In this document: one piece after another, positions 18,753 through 27,877 of the stretch
Position numbering within the stretch: the first letter of the stretch is position 1
Layout of the letters: each line of letters opens with the position of its first letter
From: Corynebacterium sp. NML140438
GTDB taxonomy: Bacteria > Actinomycetota > Actinomycetes > Mycobacteriales > Mycobacteriaceae
Length of the DNA: 64,000 nucleotides
Assembly (NCBI RefSeq): GCF_001875725.1
Contig: NZ_MLCQ01000022.1
Span: 1 to 64,000 of the forward strand
Direction: 5' to 3'
Translations under genes and position numbers: made by a program
Notes under the pieces: generated by a model
Told to the model about the DNA's origin: nothing
Database searches by the model: none
What the model saw: the letters and a program-made list of their open reading frames with translations, nothing else

Positions 18753-20275
18753 ACAACGAACGCACACCAATTCGTCGAGCGCTCGTCAGCGTGTACGACA
18801 AGACCGATCTTGAGCCGCTGGCCCAGGCGCTCCACTCGGCCGGTGTGGAAATTGTCTCTACCGGTTCGACCGCAAAAAAGATCGCCGCAAGCGGTGTGCC
18901 CGTCACCGAAGTATCGGAAGTCACCGGATTTCCAGAGGTGCTTGAGGGGCGTGTGAAGACCCTGCACCCCCACGTCCACGCTGGCATCTTGGCCGACCTT
19001 CGTAAGGATAGCCACAAGCAGCAGCTCGAGGAGCTTGGGGTAGCACCGTTCGAACTCGTTGTGGTCAACTTGTACCCGTTTGAGGAAACGGTTGCATCCG
19101 GCGCCGAGTTCGATGAGTGCGTCGAGCAGATCGACATCGGCGGGCCCTCCATGGTCCGCGCTGCAGCAAAGAACCACCCTTCAGTGGCCATCCTGACCTC
19201 GCCGGAGCAGTACCAGCTGGCGCAAGAAGCGGTCGAGCAGGGCGGCTTCACACTCGAGCAGCGTCGCGAACTCGCCGCCGCAGCGTTCGCCCACACCGCA
19301 GAGTACGACGCCGCAGTCGCGGACTGGTTCGCAGAACAGCTCGGCGATGACGAGGACGGCGCGCTGCGCTACGGTGAGAACCCGCACCAAGCAGCAAGCG
19401 TCATCAACGAAGGCTGGGGCCTTGCCGACGCCACCCAGTACGGCGGCAAAGAAATGAGCTACAACAACTACCAGGATGCCGACGCCGCGTGGCGCGCCGC
19501 CTGGGACCACGAAGAGCCATGCGTCGCGATTATTAAGCACGCCAACCCCTGCGGCGTTGCGGTGTCCGAGGTATCCATCGCTGATGCACACCGCAAGGCG
19601 CATGCCTGCGACCCGGTGTCGGCCTACGGTGGCGTCATCGCAACCAACCGCGAGGTAACACTCGAGCTCGCGGAGCAGGTCAAGCCAATCTTCACCGAGG
19701 TCATCATCGCACCTTCCTACGCGCCGGATGCGCTCGAACTGCTGCAGACCAAGAAGAACCTGCGCATCCTCGAAGTGGAACCAGGCCAGGACACGGAAGA
19801 GATCAAGCAGATCTCCGGCGGGTTCCTCCTCCAGGAGCGCGACGCTTTCCAAGCCGAGGGTGATAACCCAGAAAACTGGAAGCTCGTGGCAGGCCAGGCC
19901 GTCGACGATGCAACCATGGCAGACCTCGTGTTCGCTTGGCGCGCTGTGCGCTGCGTGAAGTCCAACGCGATCCTGGTCGCTCACGACGGCGCGACCGTCG
20001 GCATCGGCATGGGTCAGGTCAACCGCGTCGACTCCGCGAAGCTCGCGGTCGACCGCGCCAACTCCCTTGACGAGGGCCGCAACCGCACCAACGGTGCCGT
20101 CGCCGCCTCTGACGCTTTCTTCCCATTCGCAGACGGATTCCAGATCCTGGCAGACGCTGGTGTTCGCGCCGTCGTGCAGCCTGGCGGCTCAATCCGCGAC
20201 GAGGAAGTCATTCAGGCCGCGGAAGAAGCCGGCGTCGCAATGTACGTGACTGGGACGCGCCACTTTGCGCACTAG
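18749..20275 (+). CDS. purH: Bifunctional AICAR transformylase / IMP cyclohydrolase
   Basis: A 508-residue protein for the last two steps of IMP synthesis. The N-terminal MGS-like cyclohydrolase domain (about 1-190) begins [13 protein letters not shown] and includes STGSTAKKI and [13 protein letters not shown] sequence. The C-terminal transformylase domain has the KHANPCG motif with its catalytic Lys-His and [13 protein letters not shown]. Its ATG overlaps the purN stop, so the pair is translated together. A strong terminator follows at 20307-20336. Confidence 0.97.
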   Translation: MNNERTPIRRALVSVYDKTDLEPLAQALHSAGVEIVSTGSTAKKIAASGVPVTEVSEVTGFPEVLEGRVKTLHPHVHAGILADLRKDSHKQQLEELGVAPFELVVVNLYPFEETVASGAEFDECVEQIDIGGPSMVRAAAKNHPSVAILTSPEQYQLAQEAVEQGGFTLEQRRELAAAAFAHTAEYDAAVADWFAEQLGDDEDGALRYGENPHQAASVINEGWGLADATQYGGKEMSYNNYQDADAAWRAAWDHEEPCVAIIKHANPCGVAVSEVSIADAHRKAHACDPVSAYGGVIATNREVTLELAEQVKPIFTEVIIAPSYAPDALELLQTKKNLRILEVEPGQDTEEIKQISGGFLLQERDAFQAEGDNPENWKLVAGQAVDDATMADLVFAWRAVRCVKSNAILVAHDGATVGIGMGQVNRVDSAKLAVDRANSLDEGRNRTNGAVAASDAFFPFADGFQILADAGVRAVVQPGGSIRDEEVIQAAEEAGVAMYVTGTRHFAH

Positions 20276-20306
20276 TACTTAGTACCGCGTAGCCCTGTTT
20301 CGCGGG

Positions 20307-20336
20307 AAGGCCTTCACGATCGTGGGGGCCTTTTTG
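20307..20336 (+). terminator. Rho-independent terminator of purH
   Basis: AAGGCC at 20307-20312 pairs with GGCCTT at 20327-20332, with further imperfect pairing inside, followed by a run of T (20331-20335). Confidence 0.8.
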
Positions 20337-20371
20337 CTATGTATGCCCTGCGCCGTGGTGAGCAGAGCATG

Positions 20372-20407
20372 AAAAAACTCCCGCTCCTGGAGACCAGGGC
20401 GGGAGTT
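20372..20407 (-). terminator. Rho-independent terminator of the rpmB-rpmG-rpsN-rpsR operon
   Basis: The inverted repeat ACTCCCGC-TCCTGG with CCAGGGCGGGAGT (20377-20407) ends in six T residues when read on the minus strand, 37 bases after the rpsR stop. Confidence 0.88.
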
Positions 20408-20443
20408 CGTCGAAAACTCTACGCTGTTATCGTCAACCGGTGT

Positions 20444-20695
20444 TTAGCGGCTGGTGAACGGCAGAAGAGCCATCTCGCGTGCGTTCTTCACCGCGGTAGC
20501 AACTTCACGCTGCTGCTGTGGCGAAAGACCGGTAACACGACGGGAACGGATCTTGTGACGGTCAGAGATGAACAGACGAAGGGTGTCAAGGTCCTTGTAG
20601 TCGACCTTCTCGATGCCCTTTGCCTTCAACGGGTTCTTCTTCGGGCGGCGGGACTGCTCCATGCGCGCCTTGCGATGGTTGTTATTGCGCTTCAT
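20444..20695 (-). CDS. rpsR: 30S ribosomal protein S18, zinc-independent form
   Basis: An 83-residue S18 with the core [17 protein letters not shown] and [19 protein letters not shown], which binds the 30S platform beside S6. It has no cysteine at all, so it lacks the zinc ribbon seen in the C+ form of actinobacterial S18. It is the last gene of rpmB-rpmG-rpsN-rpsR and has an AGGAGG ribosome binding site. Mycobacterial S18-2 of this type is induced under zinc limitation. Here it may be the only or a second copy, which the window cannot show. Confidence 0.95.
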   Translation of the reverse strand: MKRNNNHRKARMEQSRRPKKNPLKAKGIEKVDYKDLDTLRLFISDRHKIRSRRVTGLSPQQQREVATAVKNAREMALLPFTSR

Positions 20696-20707
20696 TGGTC
20701 ATCCTCC

Positions 20708-21013
20708 TTACCACGAAGACTTACGGACGCCAGGCAGCTCACCGCGGTGAGCCATCTCGCGCATACGGACACGGGAAATACCGAACTTGCGGAGGTAACC
20801 ACGTGGGCGACCATCGCGGGAGTCGCGGTTGCGCACGCGAACAGGGGAGGCGTCGCGAGGCTGGCGGTTCAGCTCAAACTGAGCGTCCAGACGGTCCTCG
20901 TCAGAGGTCTCCGGGTTGCGGATGATTGCCTTCAGCTCGTTGCGACGCTCAGCGTAGCGAGCCACAATCTCCTTGCGCTTTTCGTTCTTGGCGATCTTCG
21001 ACTTTTTAGCCAT
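20708..21013 (-). CDS. rpsN: 30S ribosomal protein S14, zinc-independent form
   Basis: A 101-residue S14 of the long, cysteine-free type ([17 protein letters not shown]... ending [11 protein letters not shown]). The short zinc-binding S14 is about 61 residues with two CxxC pairs; both features are absent. The RNA-binding segment [14 protein letters not shown] is conserved. It lies between rpmG and rpsR in a four-gene operon with gaps of 3 and 12 bases. Confidence 0.96.
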   Translation of the reverse strand: MAKKSKIAKNEKRKEIVARYAERRNELKAIIRNPETSDEDRLDAQFELNRQPRDASPVRVRNRDSRDGRPRGYLRKFGISRVRMREMAHRGELPGVRKSSW

Positions 21014-21016
21014 AAC

Positions 21017-21181
21017 TTATCGCTCCTCGCGGAATTCGACGTGCTTGCGAACAACCGGGTCGTACTTCTTCAGGGAGATACGGTCTGGGTTGTTGCGCTT
21101 GTTCTTACGGGTGACATAGGTGAAACCTGTGCCCGCAGTGCTCTTCAGCTTGATGATCGGGCGAATATCGTTGCGTGCCAT
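21017..21181 (-). CDS. rpmG: 50S ribosomal protein L33, zinc-independent form
   Basis: A 54-residue protein read as [19 protein letters not shown], then [16 protein letters not shown] and [18 protein letters not shown]. It matches L33 throughout but carries no CxxC pairs. It begins at ATG 21181, sharing one base with the rpmB stop (TAATG), and ends three bases before the rpsN start. Confidence 0.95.
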   Translation of the reverse strand: MARNDIRPIIKLKSTAGTGFTYVTRKNKRNNPDRISLKKYDPVVRKHVEFREER

Positions 21182-21417
21182 TAGATCTTCTCACCTCGTG
21201 CACGGATCTTTGCGACGACGGACTCAATTCCGTCGCGGTCAATGACTTTCAGACCCTTCGTGGAAACGGTCAGAGTGATGGTACGGCCCTCAGAGGGCAG
21301 GTAGAACCGGCGCTTCTGTACGTTGGGGTTCCAACGACGCGAGTGGCGGCGGTGCGAGTGGGAGACGGTCTTGCCAAACTGTGGCTTCCGTCCCGTGACC
21401 TGGCAATGTGCCGACAT
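21181..21417 (-). CDS. rpmB: 50S ribosomal protein L28, zinc-independent form
   Basis: A 78-residue L28 starting [19 protein letters not shown] and containing [19 protein letters not shown] and [14 protein letters not shown]. It has a single cysteine instead of the CxxC pairs of the zinc-binding form. It closely resembles mycobacterial RpmB2. ATG 21417 is preferred to an in-frame start ten codons upstream. First gene of the operon. Confidence 0.95.
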   Translation of the reverse strand: MSAHCQVTGRKPQFGKTVSHSHRRHSRRWNPNVQKRRFYLPSEGRTITLTVSTKGLKVIDRDGIESVVAKIRARGEKI

Positions 21418-21792
21418 GGGTTGACTTCTTTCTCTTCTGCCGCCCACGCACTGATCACTGAAACGTTAGATACGGAAACGCGGAGTGAGGGTCCGCTCAA
21501 AAGTATCTGAGTAATCGGTTGACGTAGGCGTATACGTGTACTTCGACAACAGCGAGAGTCAACAATACACGTCTGGTAGGGAAATGCCTAATTCCATTTC
21601 GTGCACCCACCGGTTGTATATTGATGGCATTCGCGGCTCGTGATTATGCGAAAGTGGATTCTGCCTGTAATATGTCCCAAGTTGTCCAGTGATCAGCTGG
21701 GCGTGCACGAAATCATTCGCACCCAACTCAGGCACGATCCCTCCAATGGGAACCGACCTGAAGTATCAATCCTGAGGGAGACGAACTTACAT
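21418..21792. other. 375-bp divergent intergenic region between rpmB and rpmE2
   Basis: No gene is supported. It must hold the divergent promoters of the two ribosomal-protein operons. A TATATT-like -10 is seen near 21617. I searched for an AT-rich palindrome of the Zur type on both strands and did not see one. Confidence 0.5.
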
Positions 21793-22065
21793 ATGAAGAA
21801 GGATATCCATCCGGATTACCACCCGGTAATCTTCCAGGACGCGAACACGGGCCACAAGTTCCTGACGCGCTCCACCAAGACCTCCGACCGTACCGACACT
21901 TGGGAAGACGGCAACGAGTACCCGCTCATCGTCGTCGATGTGACCGCAGAGTCCCACCCATTCTGGACCGGCGCACAGCGTCTCATGGACACCGCTGGCC
22001 GTGTTGAGAAGTTCAACCAGCGCTTCGGTGGCATGGCTCGCCGCAAGAAGAAGACCGCAAAATAG
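21793..22065 (+). CDS. rpmE2: 50S ribosomal protein L31 type B
   Basis: A 90-residue L31 of the long, zinc-free type: [19 protein letters not shown], then FLTRST and a long segment ending [12 protein letters not shown]. The N-terminal cysteine ligands of type-A L31 are absent. ATG 21793 follows GGGAG. An in-frame open stretch back to 21640 has no matching sequence and is not coding. It is in an operon with rpmF. Confidence 0.95.
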   Translation: MKKDIHPDYHPVIFQDANTGHKFLTRSTKTSDRTDTWEDGNEYPLIVVDVTAESHPFWTGAQRLMDTAGRVEKFNQRFGGMARRKKKTAK

Positions 22066-22084
22066 GGCGTAAGGAGAAACAACA

Positions 22085-22258
22085 ATGGCAACCCCTAAGT
22101 TTAAGAAGTCCCGCGCGAACACCCGTATGCGTCGTTCGCAGTGGAAGGCTGACAACGCGCCGCTGATCACCGCAAAGGTCGACGGTCAGGAAGTGCGCAT
22201 CCCACGCCGTTTGCTCAAGGCAGCGCAGGCTGGCTTGATTGACGTCGAGCAGTTCTAA
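22085..22258 (+). CDS. rpmF: 50S ribosomal protein L32
   Basis: A 57-residue protein beginning [20 protein letters not shown] and ending with [14 protein letters not shown]. It fits L32 (alternative short form without the CxxC pairs) in length and N-terminus. The ribosome binding site is AAGGAG, eight bases upstream. It lies 19 bases after rpmE2 and is followed by a terminator. Confidence 0.92.
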   Translation: MATPKFKKSRANTRMRRSQWKADNAPLITAKVDGQEVRIPRRLLKAAQAGLIDVEQF

Positions 22259-22280
22259 CGCATCTCAGAAATATGCGTTT

Positions 22281-22305
22281 GCCGGGCCCATCGGGCCCGG
22301 CTTTT
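22281..22305 (+). terminator. Rho-independent terminator of rpmE2-rpmF
   Basis: GCCGGGCCC at 22281-22289 pairs with GGGCCCGGC at 22293-22301, followed by TTTT. Confidence 0.9.
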
Positions 22306-22360
22306 CCGTCTTTCTGTCAGTCCGGTGTTAAAAGTCTCTTAGATACGCAATAATAGGCGT

Positions 22361-23059
22361 ATGAAGATTCTTGTTGCCGATGATGAGCAAGCCGTTCGTG
22401 ACTCCTTGCGACGGTCCCTTCGTTTCAACGGATATGACGTGCTGCTCGCTTCCGACGGCGAGGAGGCTCTCGATATGATCCGTGAGGAAAAGCCTGATCT
22501 GACCATCTTGGATGTGATGATGCCGAAGCTTGATGGGTTGGGAGTGTGCCGTACGCTGCGGTCATCTGGGTATGACCGCCCGATTCTGATGCTGACCGCA
22601 CGAGACGGAGTTGCCGATCGTGTTGCTGGCTTGGATGCGGGTGCCGATGACTACTTGCCGAAGCCGTTCGCGCTTGAGGAGCTGTTGGCCCGAGTTCGCT
22701 CGCTGCTGCGCCGCGCGCAGGCAGACGCTATCCAATCGCAGTCGGCGCCGAAGACCCGGTACGAGTTTGAGGACCTCTCGGTGGAGACTGACACCCGTGA
22801 CGTCTTCCGCGGAGGCCGTGCCATTTCACTGACGCGAACAGAGTTCGCTCTGCTACTGGTGCTGATCGAGAATCCCCGCAAGGTGCTGTCGCGTCAGCAG
22901 ATCCTTGAAGAGGTGTGGGGGTACGATTTCCCAACTTCCGGTAACGCGTTGGAGGTCTACATCGGGTACCTGCGTAAGAAGACTGAGGCGGGCGGAGAGC
23001 CACGCCTGATCCATACGGTCCGCGGGGTTGGGTATGTACTGCGGGAGACCGCGCTGTGA
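22361..23059 (+). CDS. mprA: OmpR-family response regulator, MprA-like
   Basis: A 232-residue regulator with a receiver domain (1-120; phospho-acceptor Asp51 in [13 protein letters not shown], acidic pair DD at 7-8, Lys101 in LPKPF) and a winged-helix DNA-binding domain (about 135-230; [12 protein letters not shown]). It is followed by a histidine kinase, an HtrA protease and a MoaB protein, exactly as mprA is in M. tuberculosis. MprAB there responds to envelope stress and controls pepD. The stop overlaps the kinase start (TGATG). Confidence 0.9.
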   Translation: MKILVADDEQAVRDSLRRSLRFNGYDVLLASDGEEALDMIREEKPDLTILDVMMPKLDGLGVCRTLRSSGYDRPILMLTARDGVADRVAGLDAGADDYLPKPFALEELLARVRSLLRRAQADAIQSQSAPKTRYEFEDLSVETDTRDVFRGGRAISLTRTEFALLLVLIENPRKVLSRQQILEEVWGYDFPTSGNALEVYIGYLRKKTEAGGEPRLIHTVRGVGYVLRETAL

Positions 23060-24639
23060 TGTTGCGCCAGTCGGCGACTCACTTTGAACGCACCACGGGA
23101 ATTTCCCTCGAAACAGAGGATGCTTCCGGAGCGACCACTCGGAAGGATCAGGAACCACCGCGCCCTAACTTGCCGACGATCCTGTTCGATACCTACATTC
23201 GGGGCGCGTACCTGGGCTCGGAGATGACGCTTCGTCAGCAGCTTGCTGTTTTGACGGGTGTGCTTGTGGCGCTCACGCTTTTGGTCACTGCTTCCGTGAG
23301 CTATTGGGCGGCGTCGACGTCGATTATTGGCATGATGGACAATGATCTGCGTACACAGGGGGCCATGCTCGCGTATGACTCGCAGGAAATGTCCAGCGAT
23401 GAGGAGCTGGCCGCCGAAGTCCAGACTTTTCGACGCCGCAACCCTCATATCTTGGCTACTGCCTCACGCGCGGAGTCTAGTAGATTCGTAGGCGATGAAA
23501 TCCCTGTGGGCGGGGATTTTGCGCGCATGAACTACGGGGCGGATGTTTCCGCGCGAACCCTTCACGGCAACCGCGTGCTGGTCACCCGGCTGGATGATGG
23601 TACTGTCGTGGCGCTGTCGAAGGCTATCGACCCGACGAGGCAGCTGCAGCGTAGTATCGCTGCGGCGTTGTTGGTACTGCTCAGTTTGGGGTGGATCGTG
23701 TCGACGATGGTCGCATTCCTGGTTTCGAGCTCTGGTATGCGCCCTCTGCGCAAGTTGCACCTGGCGCTGAAGGAAGTGACGAGGACGAAGGAACTGAAGC
23801 CACTGCCGGTACAGGGGCACGACGAAATGGCGCGTATTACGAACGCGTTCAACGACATGATGGCCTCGCTGCAGGATTCGCGGACGCGGCAGGCGCAGCT
23901 GGTGGCGGATGCCGGCCATGAGCTGAAGACGCCGCTGACCTCTATGCGGACCAACATCGAGTTGCTGATGATGATGTACTCCGCTGAGCGGCAGGATCAG
24001 ATCAGCGCGGAGGATCGCGCCGATCTGGAGCGTGACGTGCTGGCACAGATGACAGAAATGTCGACGCTGATCGGTGACCTGGTGGACCTAGCGCGTGAGG
24101 ATTCGTCGAACGTCGAGTTTGAGGAGATTCGCCTGGACGTGATCCTTGATGAAGCCGTGCACCGCGTTGAGCGTCGCCGACCTGATGTGACGTTCCAGTT
24201 CAACGCCGATCCGTGGTTGATCATGGGGGACAGGTTCGCGATGGGCCGTGCACCGTTGAATCTGATCGATAATGCGGCGAAGTGGTCGCCAGAAGGCGGC
24301 ACGGTTCGGATTTCGTTGAGGGCGGCGAAGAAGTACGCGGTGTTGGTCGTTGATGATTCCGGCCCGGGTATCGCCCCGGAGGAACGGGAGCGGGTCTTCG
24401 AGCGCTTCTATCGTTCGGCGGAGTCGCGTGCCATGCCGGGCTCTGGTTTGGGGCTGGCGATCGTCAAGCAGGTGATGGATAGGCACGGTGCACGCATCTT
24501 CGTTGAGGAATCCGATGATCACGGTGCTCGCTTCCGTGTAGTTTTTCCGGGGCGGCCTCCCGCTGCGGATGAGGATATCCTCCTCGAGGATGAGGGCCTC
24601 GATATCCCGCGTTTGCCGAATAAACCCCAGCTCAGCTAA
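23059..24639 (+). CDS. mprB: Sensor histidine kinase, MprB-like
   Basis: A 526-residue membrane kinase. There is a long cytoplasmic lead of about 60 residues, TM1 near 65-90, an extracellular sensor region of about 125 residues, and TM2 near 205-225. HAMP follows, then the phospho-acceptor His287 in DAGHELKTPL, and the catalytic domain with N-box NLIDNAAKWS, DDSGPGI and GSGLGLAI. I chose ATG 23059, overlapping the mprA stop; GTG 23056 is equally in frame. The N-terminal lead is longer than in mycobacterial MprB. Confidence 0.88.
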   Translation: MLRQSATHFERTTGISLETEDASGATTRKDQEPPRPNLPTILFDTYIRGAYLGSEMTLRQQLAVLTGVLVALTLLVTASVSYWAASTSIIGMMDNDLRTQGAMLAYDSQEMSSDEELAAEVQTFRRRNPHILATASRAESSRFVGDEIPVGGDFARMNYGADVSARTLHGNRVLVTRLDDGTVVALSKAIDPTRQLQRSIAAALLVLLSLGWIVSTMVAFLVSSSGMRPLRKLHLALKEVTRTKELKPLPVQGHDEMARITNAFNDMMASLQDSRTRQAQLVADAGHELKTPLTSMRTNIELLMMMYSAERQDQISAEDRADLERDVLAQMTEMSTLIGDLVDLAREDSSNVEFEEIRLDVILDEAVHRVERRRPDVTFQFNADPWLIMGDRFAMGRAPLNLIDNAAKWSPEGGTVRISLRAAKKYAVLVVDDSGPGIAPEERERVFERFYRSAESRAMPGSGLGLAIVKQVMDRHGARIFVEESDDHGARFRVVFPGRPPAADEDILLEDEGLDIPRLPNKPQLS

Positions 24640-24722
24640 CACAGCAAACGCGCAGGGAACATTGCGAGAGAACGGGTTTTCTTTTTAGTGCTACCACAGT
24701 GCCGTGGTGCATACTGCTCTAC

Positions 24723-25910
24723 ATGACAAACCCGTACTCATCACAACCAAATACGAACCCCTACGCGGCCGATGCGCTTCCCGAGACCGCGTTCGTGCAG
24801 TCGGCGCCACAGGAAAAGCAGCGTGGCGGGCGAGGGGTAGGCACCGTAGCGGTGTCCGTAGTGTTGTCGTTGCTTGCCGGCGCCGGTGCCGGATACGCAG
24901 TGCTTGCCGCGAACGATAACGGCGAGCAGCAGCACTACAACGCACTCGAGAACCCGAGCCTCGCATCGCCCGAGACAGCTCCCGAAGGTTCGGTTGAGCA
25001 GGTCGCGGCCGCTGTGCTGCCTTCGGTGGTGTCTATTACCGTGGCAACCCCGAATGGCATCGCGGAAGGGTCTGGGTCAATCATTTCTTCCGATGGGTAT
25101 ATCTTGACGAACCACCACGTGATCGGTGCCGCGGCGACGGCGCGATCGGAAATTCAAGTGGTGTTCAATGACGGCTCGAAGCACTCGGCTACGTTTGTGG
25201 CTTCGGACGTCAATACGGATATTGGCGTGCTGAAGGTTGATGGCGTCGAAAATCTCCCTGTGCTCAACTTCGGCAACTCTGACGAGCTGAAAGTTGGCCA
25301 GCAGGTCGTTGCCGTTGGTTCGCCCCTCGGGCTTTCTGCCACCGTGACCAGCGGTATTATCTCCGCGAAGAATCGTCCGGTGCGTGCAGCGCAGGGTGGT
25401 GGGGAGAGCTCGCTGATGGATGGGTTGCAAACCGATGCGGCGATTAACCCAGGTAACTCTGGTGGGCCGCTCGTCGATATGCAGGGGCATTTGATCGGGA
25501 TGAACTCGGCGATCGCGTCGCTCTCGGCGGGAGGTTTTGGTGGTGAGCAGTCGTCGGGGTCGATCGGCCTTGGGTTTGCGATCCCGTCAAACTTCGCCAA
25601 GCGAGTCGCGCAGCAACTCATTGAGACGGGTAAGGCGTCGCAGCCAATGCTTGGCGTGCGCGTGTCGATTCGCGGTACCCGTATCGACGGCGCCGTCGTC
25701 GCGGGTGTTGAGCCCGGAAGCCCCGCAGAAAAGGCCGGTATCCGGGAGGGTGACGTGATCACCAAGTTGGATGACCGCCTGATTGATTCAGCTGATGCGC
25801 TGATCGCAGCGACGCGCTCGAAGGACTTTGGCCAGGTTGTCACCCTCGAAGTTCTCAGCGAAGGAGAAGAAACTTCTCATTCCGTGGATGTAACCCTGAG
25901 TAACGGGTAA
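24723..25910 (+). CDS. pepD: HtrA/DegP-type serine protease, PepD-like
   Basis: A 395-residue envelope protease: a cytoplasmic tail of about 40 residues, one TM (about 41-64), a trypsin-like domain with the triad His132 (LTNHHV), Asp166 (NTDIGVL) and Ser246 (GNSGGP), and a C-terminal PDZ domain (about 305-390). It degrades or refolds damaged exported proteins. It follows mprAB with 83 bases between; a CATACT extended -10 at 24710-24715, seven bases before the ATG, suggests its own leaderless promoter. Confidence 0.92.
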   Translation: MTNPYSSQPNTNPYAADALPETAFVQSAPQEKQRGGRGVGTVAVSVVLSLLAGAGAGYAVLAANDNGEQQHYNALENPSLASPETAPEGSVEQVAAAVLPSVVSITVATPNGIAEGSGSIISSDGYILTNHHVIGAAATARSEIQVVFNDGSKHSATFVASDVNTDIGVLKVDGVENLPVLNFGNSDELKVGQQVVAVGSPLGLSATVTSGIISAKNRPVRAAQGGGESSLMDGLQTDAAINPGNSGGPLVDMQGHLIGMNSAIASLSAGGFGGEQSSGSIGLGFAIPSNFAKRVAQQLIETGKASQPMLGVRVSIRGTRIDGAVVAGVEPGSPAEKAGIREGDVITKLDDRLIDSADALIAATRSKDFGQVVTLEVLSEGEETSHSVDVTLSNG

Positions 25911-25968
25911 GTTTTGTAGCAAGCAATGAAACAGCGCGATTTCACAACGACACGACAGGAGACCTGGC

Positions 25969-26538
25969 ATGCCAACGACAGAAGTTTTGCTTGACACCGT
26001 TGGGGAACCCGACGAAGAGTCGCTGAAGGCGGCAGAGTTGGCTGAGCAGACGCCGACTCCTCCCGCAGCCATCGCTGTGTTGGTGGGGGACCGTCGCTAC
26101 ACTGCGGAAGGCGACACGACTGGCGACATGCTCGTGGAGCTGCTCAGCGAGTTCGGGTTTAACGTCGATGCGGTGGTGCATGTGAACTCGAGCGAAGCGG
26201 AGATCCGCAAGGCGATCGAAACCGGCGTCGTTGGCGGGGTTGACCTGGTGCTCACCGTCGGTGGCACAGGTGTTGGTCCGCGCGATACGGCGCCTGAGGC
26301 GACGAAAGCGGTCATCGACAAGAACGTGCCGGGTGTTGCGCAGGCGGTTCGCTCGTCGGGCCAGGCATGTGGCGCGGTCGACGCCTGCACCTCCCGCGGG
26401 GTGTGCGGTGTCTCTGGCTCGACCGTCGTGGTGAACCTCGCCGCAAGCCGCCAGGCGATCCGCGACGGCGTTTCGACGATCGCGCCACTAGTCCAGCACC
26501 TGATTGGTGAGCTGAACACCTACTCCGTGCAAGCGTAA
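25969..26538 (+). CDS. MoaB/Mog-type molybdenum cofactor protein
   Basis: A 189-residue protein with a MoCF-binding fold: GDTTGDMLVELL, VLTVGGTGVGPRDTAPEAT and the serine-rich AVDACTSRGVCGVSGSTVVVNL. The family adenylates or binds molybdopterin. An N-terminal extension of about 35 acidic residues precedes the domain. It stands where moaB2 stands in mycobacteria. Ribosome binding site AGGAG, seven bases upstream of the ATG. Its true role in an organism with few molybdoenzymes is unclear. Confidence 0.85.
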   Translation: MPTTEVLLDTVGEPDEESLKAAELAEQTPTPPAAIAVLVGDRRYTAEGDTTGDMLVELLSEFGFNVDAVVHVNSSEAEIRKAIETGVVGGVDLVLTVGGTGVGPRDTAPEATKAVIDKNVPGVAQAVRSSGQACGAVDACTSRGVCGVSGSTVVVNLAASRQAIRDGVSTIAPLVQHLIGELNTYSVQA

Positions 26539-26547
26539 CCAGGAACG

Positions 26548-26772
26548 ATGACGGACATGACAAAGCCGCGCCACCAGCGGCGACGCGTGGAGCGACGGTC
26601 GGAAGCAGAGTACGACCGTAGTCCTGAACGCACGCAACTCTTTGGTGACGCGGCCTCTGGGCAGGCGGGCTATGACGCCGGACGCAGTGTCGATTTCGAC
26701 GGCGACGGCGAGCCGGAGCTCACAGGCAAAGCCTTTTACGAGCATGAACGCCCGCCCCATTACGGAGAATAG
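26548..26772 (+). CDS. Small hydrophilic protein of unknown function
   Basis: A 74-residue, very polar protein: a basic N-terminal third (KPRHQRRRVERRSE), then an acidic, Gly-rich part (VDFDGDGEPELTG) and the tail EHERPPHYGE. It has no membrane segment and no domain I recognise. It starts nine bases after the moaB stop and ends five bases before the convergent mscL stop, so it is likely co-transcribed with moaB. It was judged real from its position, its length and the lack of a competing frame. Confidence 0.55.
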   Translation: MTDMTKPRHQRRRVERRSEAEYDRSPERTQLFGDAASGQAGYDAGRSVDFDGDGEPELTGKAFYEHERPPHYGE

Positions 26773-26777
26773 CAGTA

Positions 26778-27182
26778 CTACTGCTGTGCAGGCTTCTCGG
26801 AGAGCAAATCGCGGATCTCGGTAAGCAGCTCGGTCTCGGTCGGAGCCGGGGTGTCCTCGGCGATGCCGCGCTTGCGCTTCTGCATCTCGTCGAGCTTGTT
26901 CATCGGCGCGACGATCACGAAGTAAACAACGGCTGCGATGAGCAGGAAGTTAATGGCTGCAGTAATCAGTGCGCCGAAGTCGAGGAAGGTTGCGTCGTTA
27001 CCGGAAATGATGTGGAAGCCAAGACCGGAGTAATCAGCGCCGCCGACGGAAGCGATCAGCGGGTTGATGATGTTGTCCGAGAACGCGGTGACAACTGCGG
27101 TGAACGCAGCACCGATGACAACACCGACTGCGAGGTCAATGACGTTGCCGCGCAGAATAAAGTTCTTAAAGCCCTCAAGCAT
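26778..27182 (-). CDS. mscL: Large-conductance mechanosensitive channel
   Basis: A 134-residue channel with the N-terminal amphipathic helix MLEGFKNFILRGN, TM1 NVIDLAVGVVIGAAFTAVV with the gate glycines, a periplasmic loop, TM2 (AINFLLIAAVVYFVIVAP) and a charged C-terminal bundle. It opens under membrane tension to release solutes on hypo-osmotic shock. The start at 27182 has GAAGGAG upstream; the 18-codon extension is not coding. It complements the BetP uptake system elsewhere in the window. Confidence 0.97.
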   Translation of the reverse strand: MLEGFKNFILRGNVIDLAVGVVIGAAFTAVVTAFSDNIINPLIASVGGADYSGLGFHIISGNDATFLDFGALITAAINFLLIAAVVYFVIVAPMNKLDEMQKRKRGIAEDTPAPTETELLTEIRDLLSEKPAQQ

Positions 27183-27237
27183 TAGGGTCTCCTTCGTTGG
27201 GTTGGAGTTTTTGGACTTTGAAACTATAGGCAACAAA

Positions 27238-27843
27238 CTAATGTGTGGTCAATACAACTGTTAATGGATCCGTGAGGGAGGCGGCCGCAACGTTGGCTGC
27301 GTCGGCGCTTTGCAGTAGAACCAAGATGGAACCGTGCTCGTTTGTTGTCACCACCTTGCCGCCACGCGCAATTACCCTCGGACCTGGGGCGACGATATCT
27401 ACTCTGGCCCCGTGGTGCAGCATCGGAAGCAGCTCGGGCTCAGCCAAGGTCACCGGGACCATAGTGAAATCGTGCGGGTTGGCATCGTTTCCAAGTAGGG
27501 AGGCTTGGAGGTCAGGGCCGACCAGGCGCGTACTGGCGATCACTTCATTCGCGGATGCGCCGGCGGCGAGGACCTGTCCCACGGCAAGCTCGGTACTGCC
27601 CAGCGCGTTCGCGGGAACCACGGATGGCGGGAGCCTGCGCAGAGCGACGTCCGCCTCTGTGAGTACAGCTCCGGCTTCGACGTCGCGTGCGAAAACCGCG
27701 ACGGGCGGGTCGGCGGAGCGGGCGTCGAAAAGCAGGCTCGTACCGGCTACCAGCAGCAGGGTGACTGCGATCGTGCGCCGCACCATGACGGCGCGGTGGT
27801 AGCCGGGCATTCGGAGGTCGCGAAGTAACGAAGCAAGCTTCAT
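27238..27843 (-). CDS. SAF-domain exported/membrane protein (CpaB/FlgA-like)
   Basis: A 201-residue protein with a basic N-terminus, one hydrophobic segment near residues 22-42 (acting as signal or anchor) and then an SAF domain (VFARDVEAGAVLTEADVALR; VGQVLAAGASANEVIA). A C-terminal RcpC/CpaB-like half contains GARVDIVAPGP. In other bacteria CpaB helps assemble Flp pili, but no pilus genes are nearby, so the role is unknown. ATG 27843 is preferred to TTG 27870. It lies 34 bases after the cyclo-ligase gene. Confidence 0.75.
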   Translation of the reverse strand: MKLASLLRDLRMPGYHRAVMVRRTIAVTLLLVAGTSLLFDARSADPPVAVFARDVEAGAVLTEADVALRRLPPSVVPANALGSTELAVGQVLAAGASANEVIASTRLVGPDLQASLLGNDANPHDFTMVPVTLAEPELLPMLHHGARVDIVAPGPRVIARGGKVVTTNEHGSILVLLQSADAANVAAASLTDPLTVVLTTH

Positions 27844-27877
27844 GCCGTTTAGACGCAGGCGTCGGCCCAACGGTTCC

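Noticed and set aside
21640..21792. In-frame 5' extension of rpmE2
   Set aside because: L31 type B begins at [11 protein letters not shown], which has its own GGGAG ribosome binding site. The extension shows no family similarity and fills the promoter region.
21418..21792. Zur operator between the ribosomal protein operons
   Set aside because: No AT-rich inverted repeat of the right form was seen on either strand.
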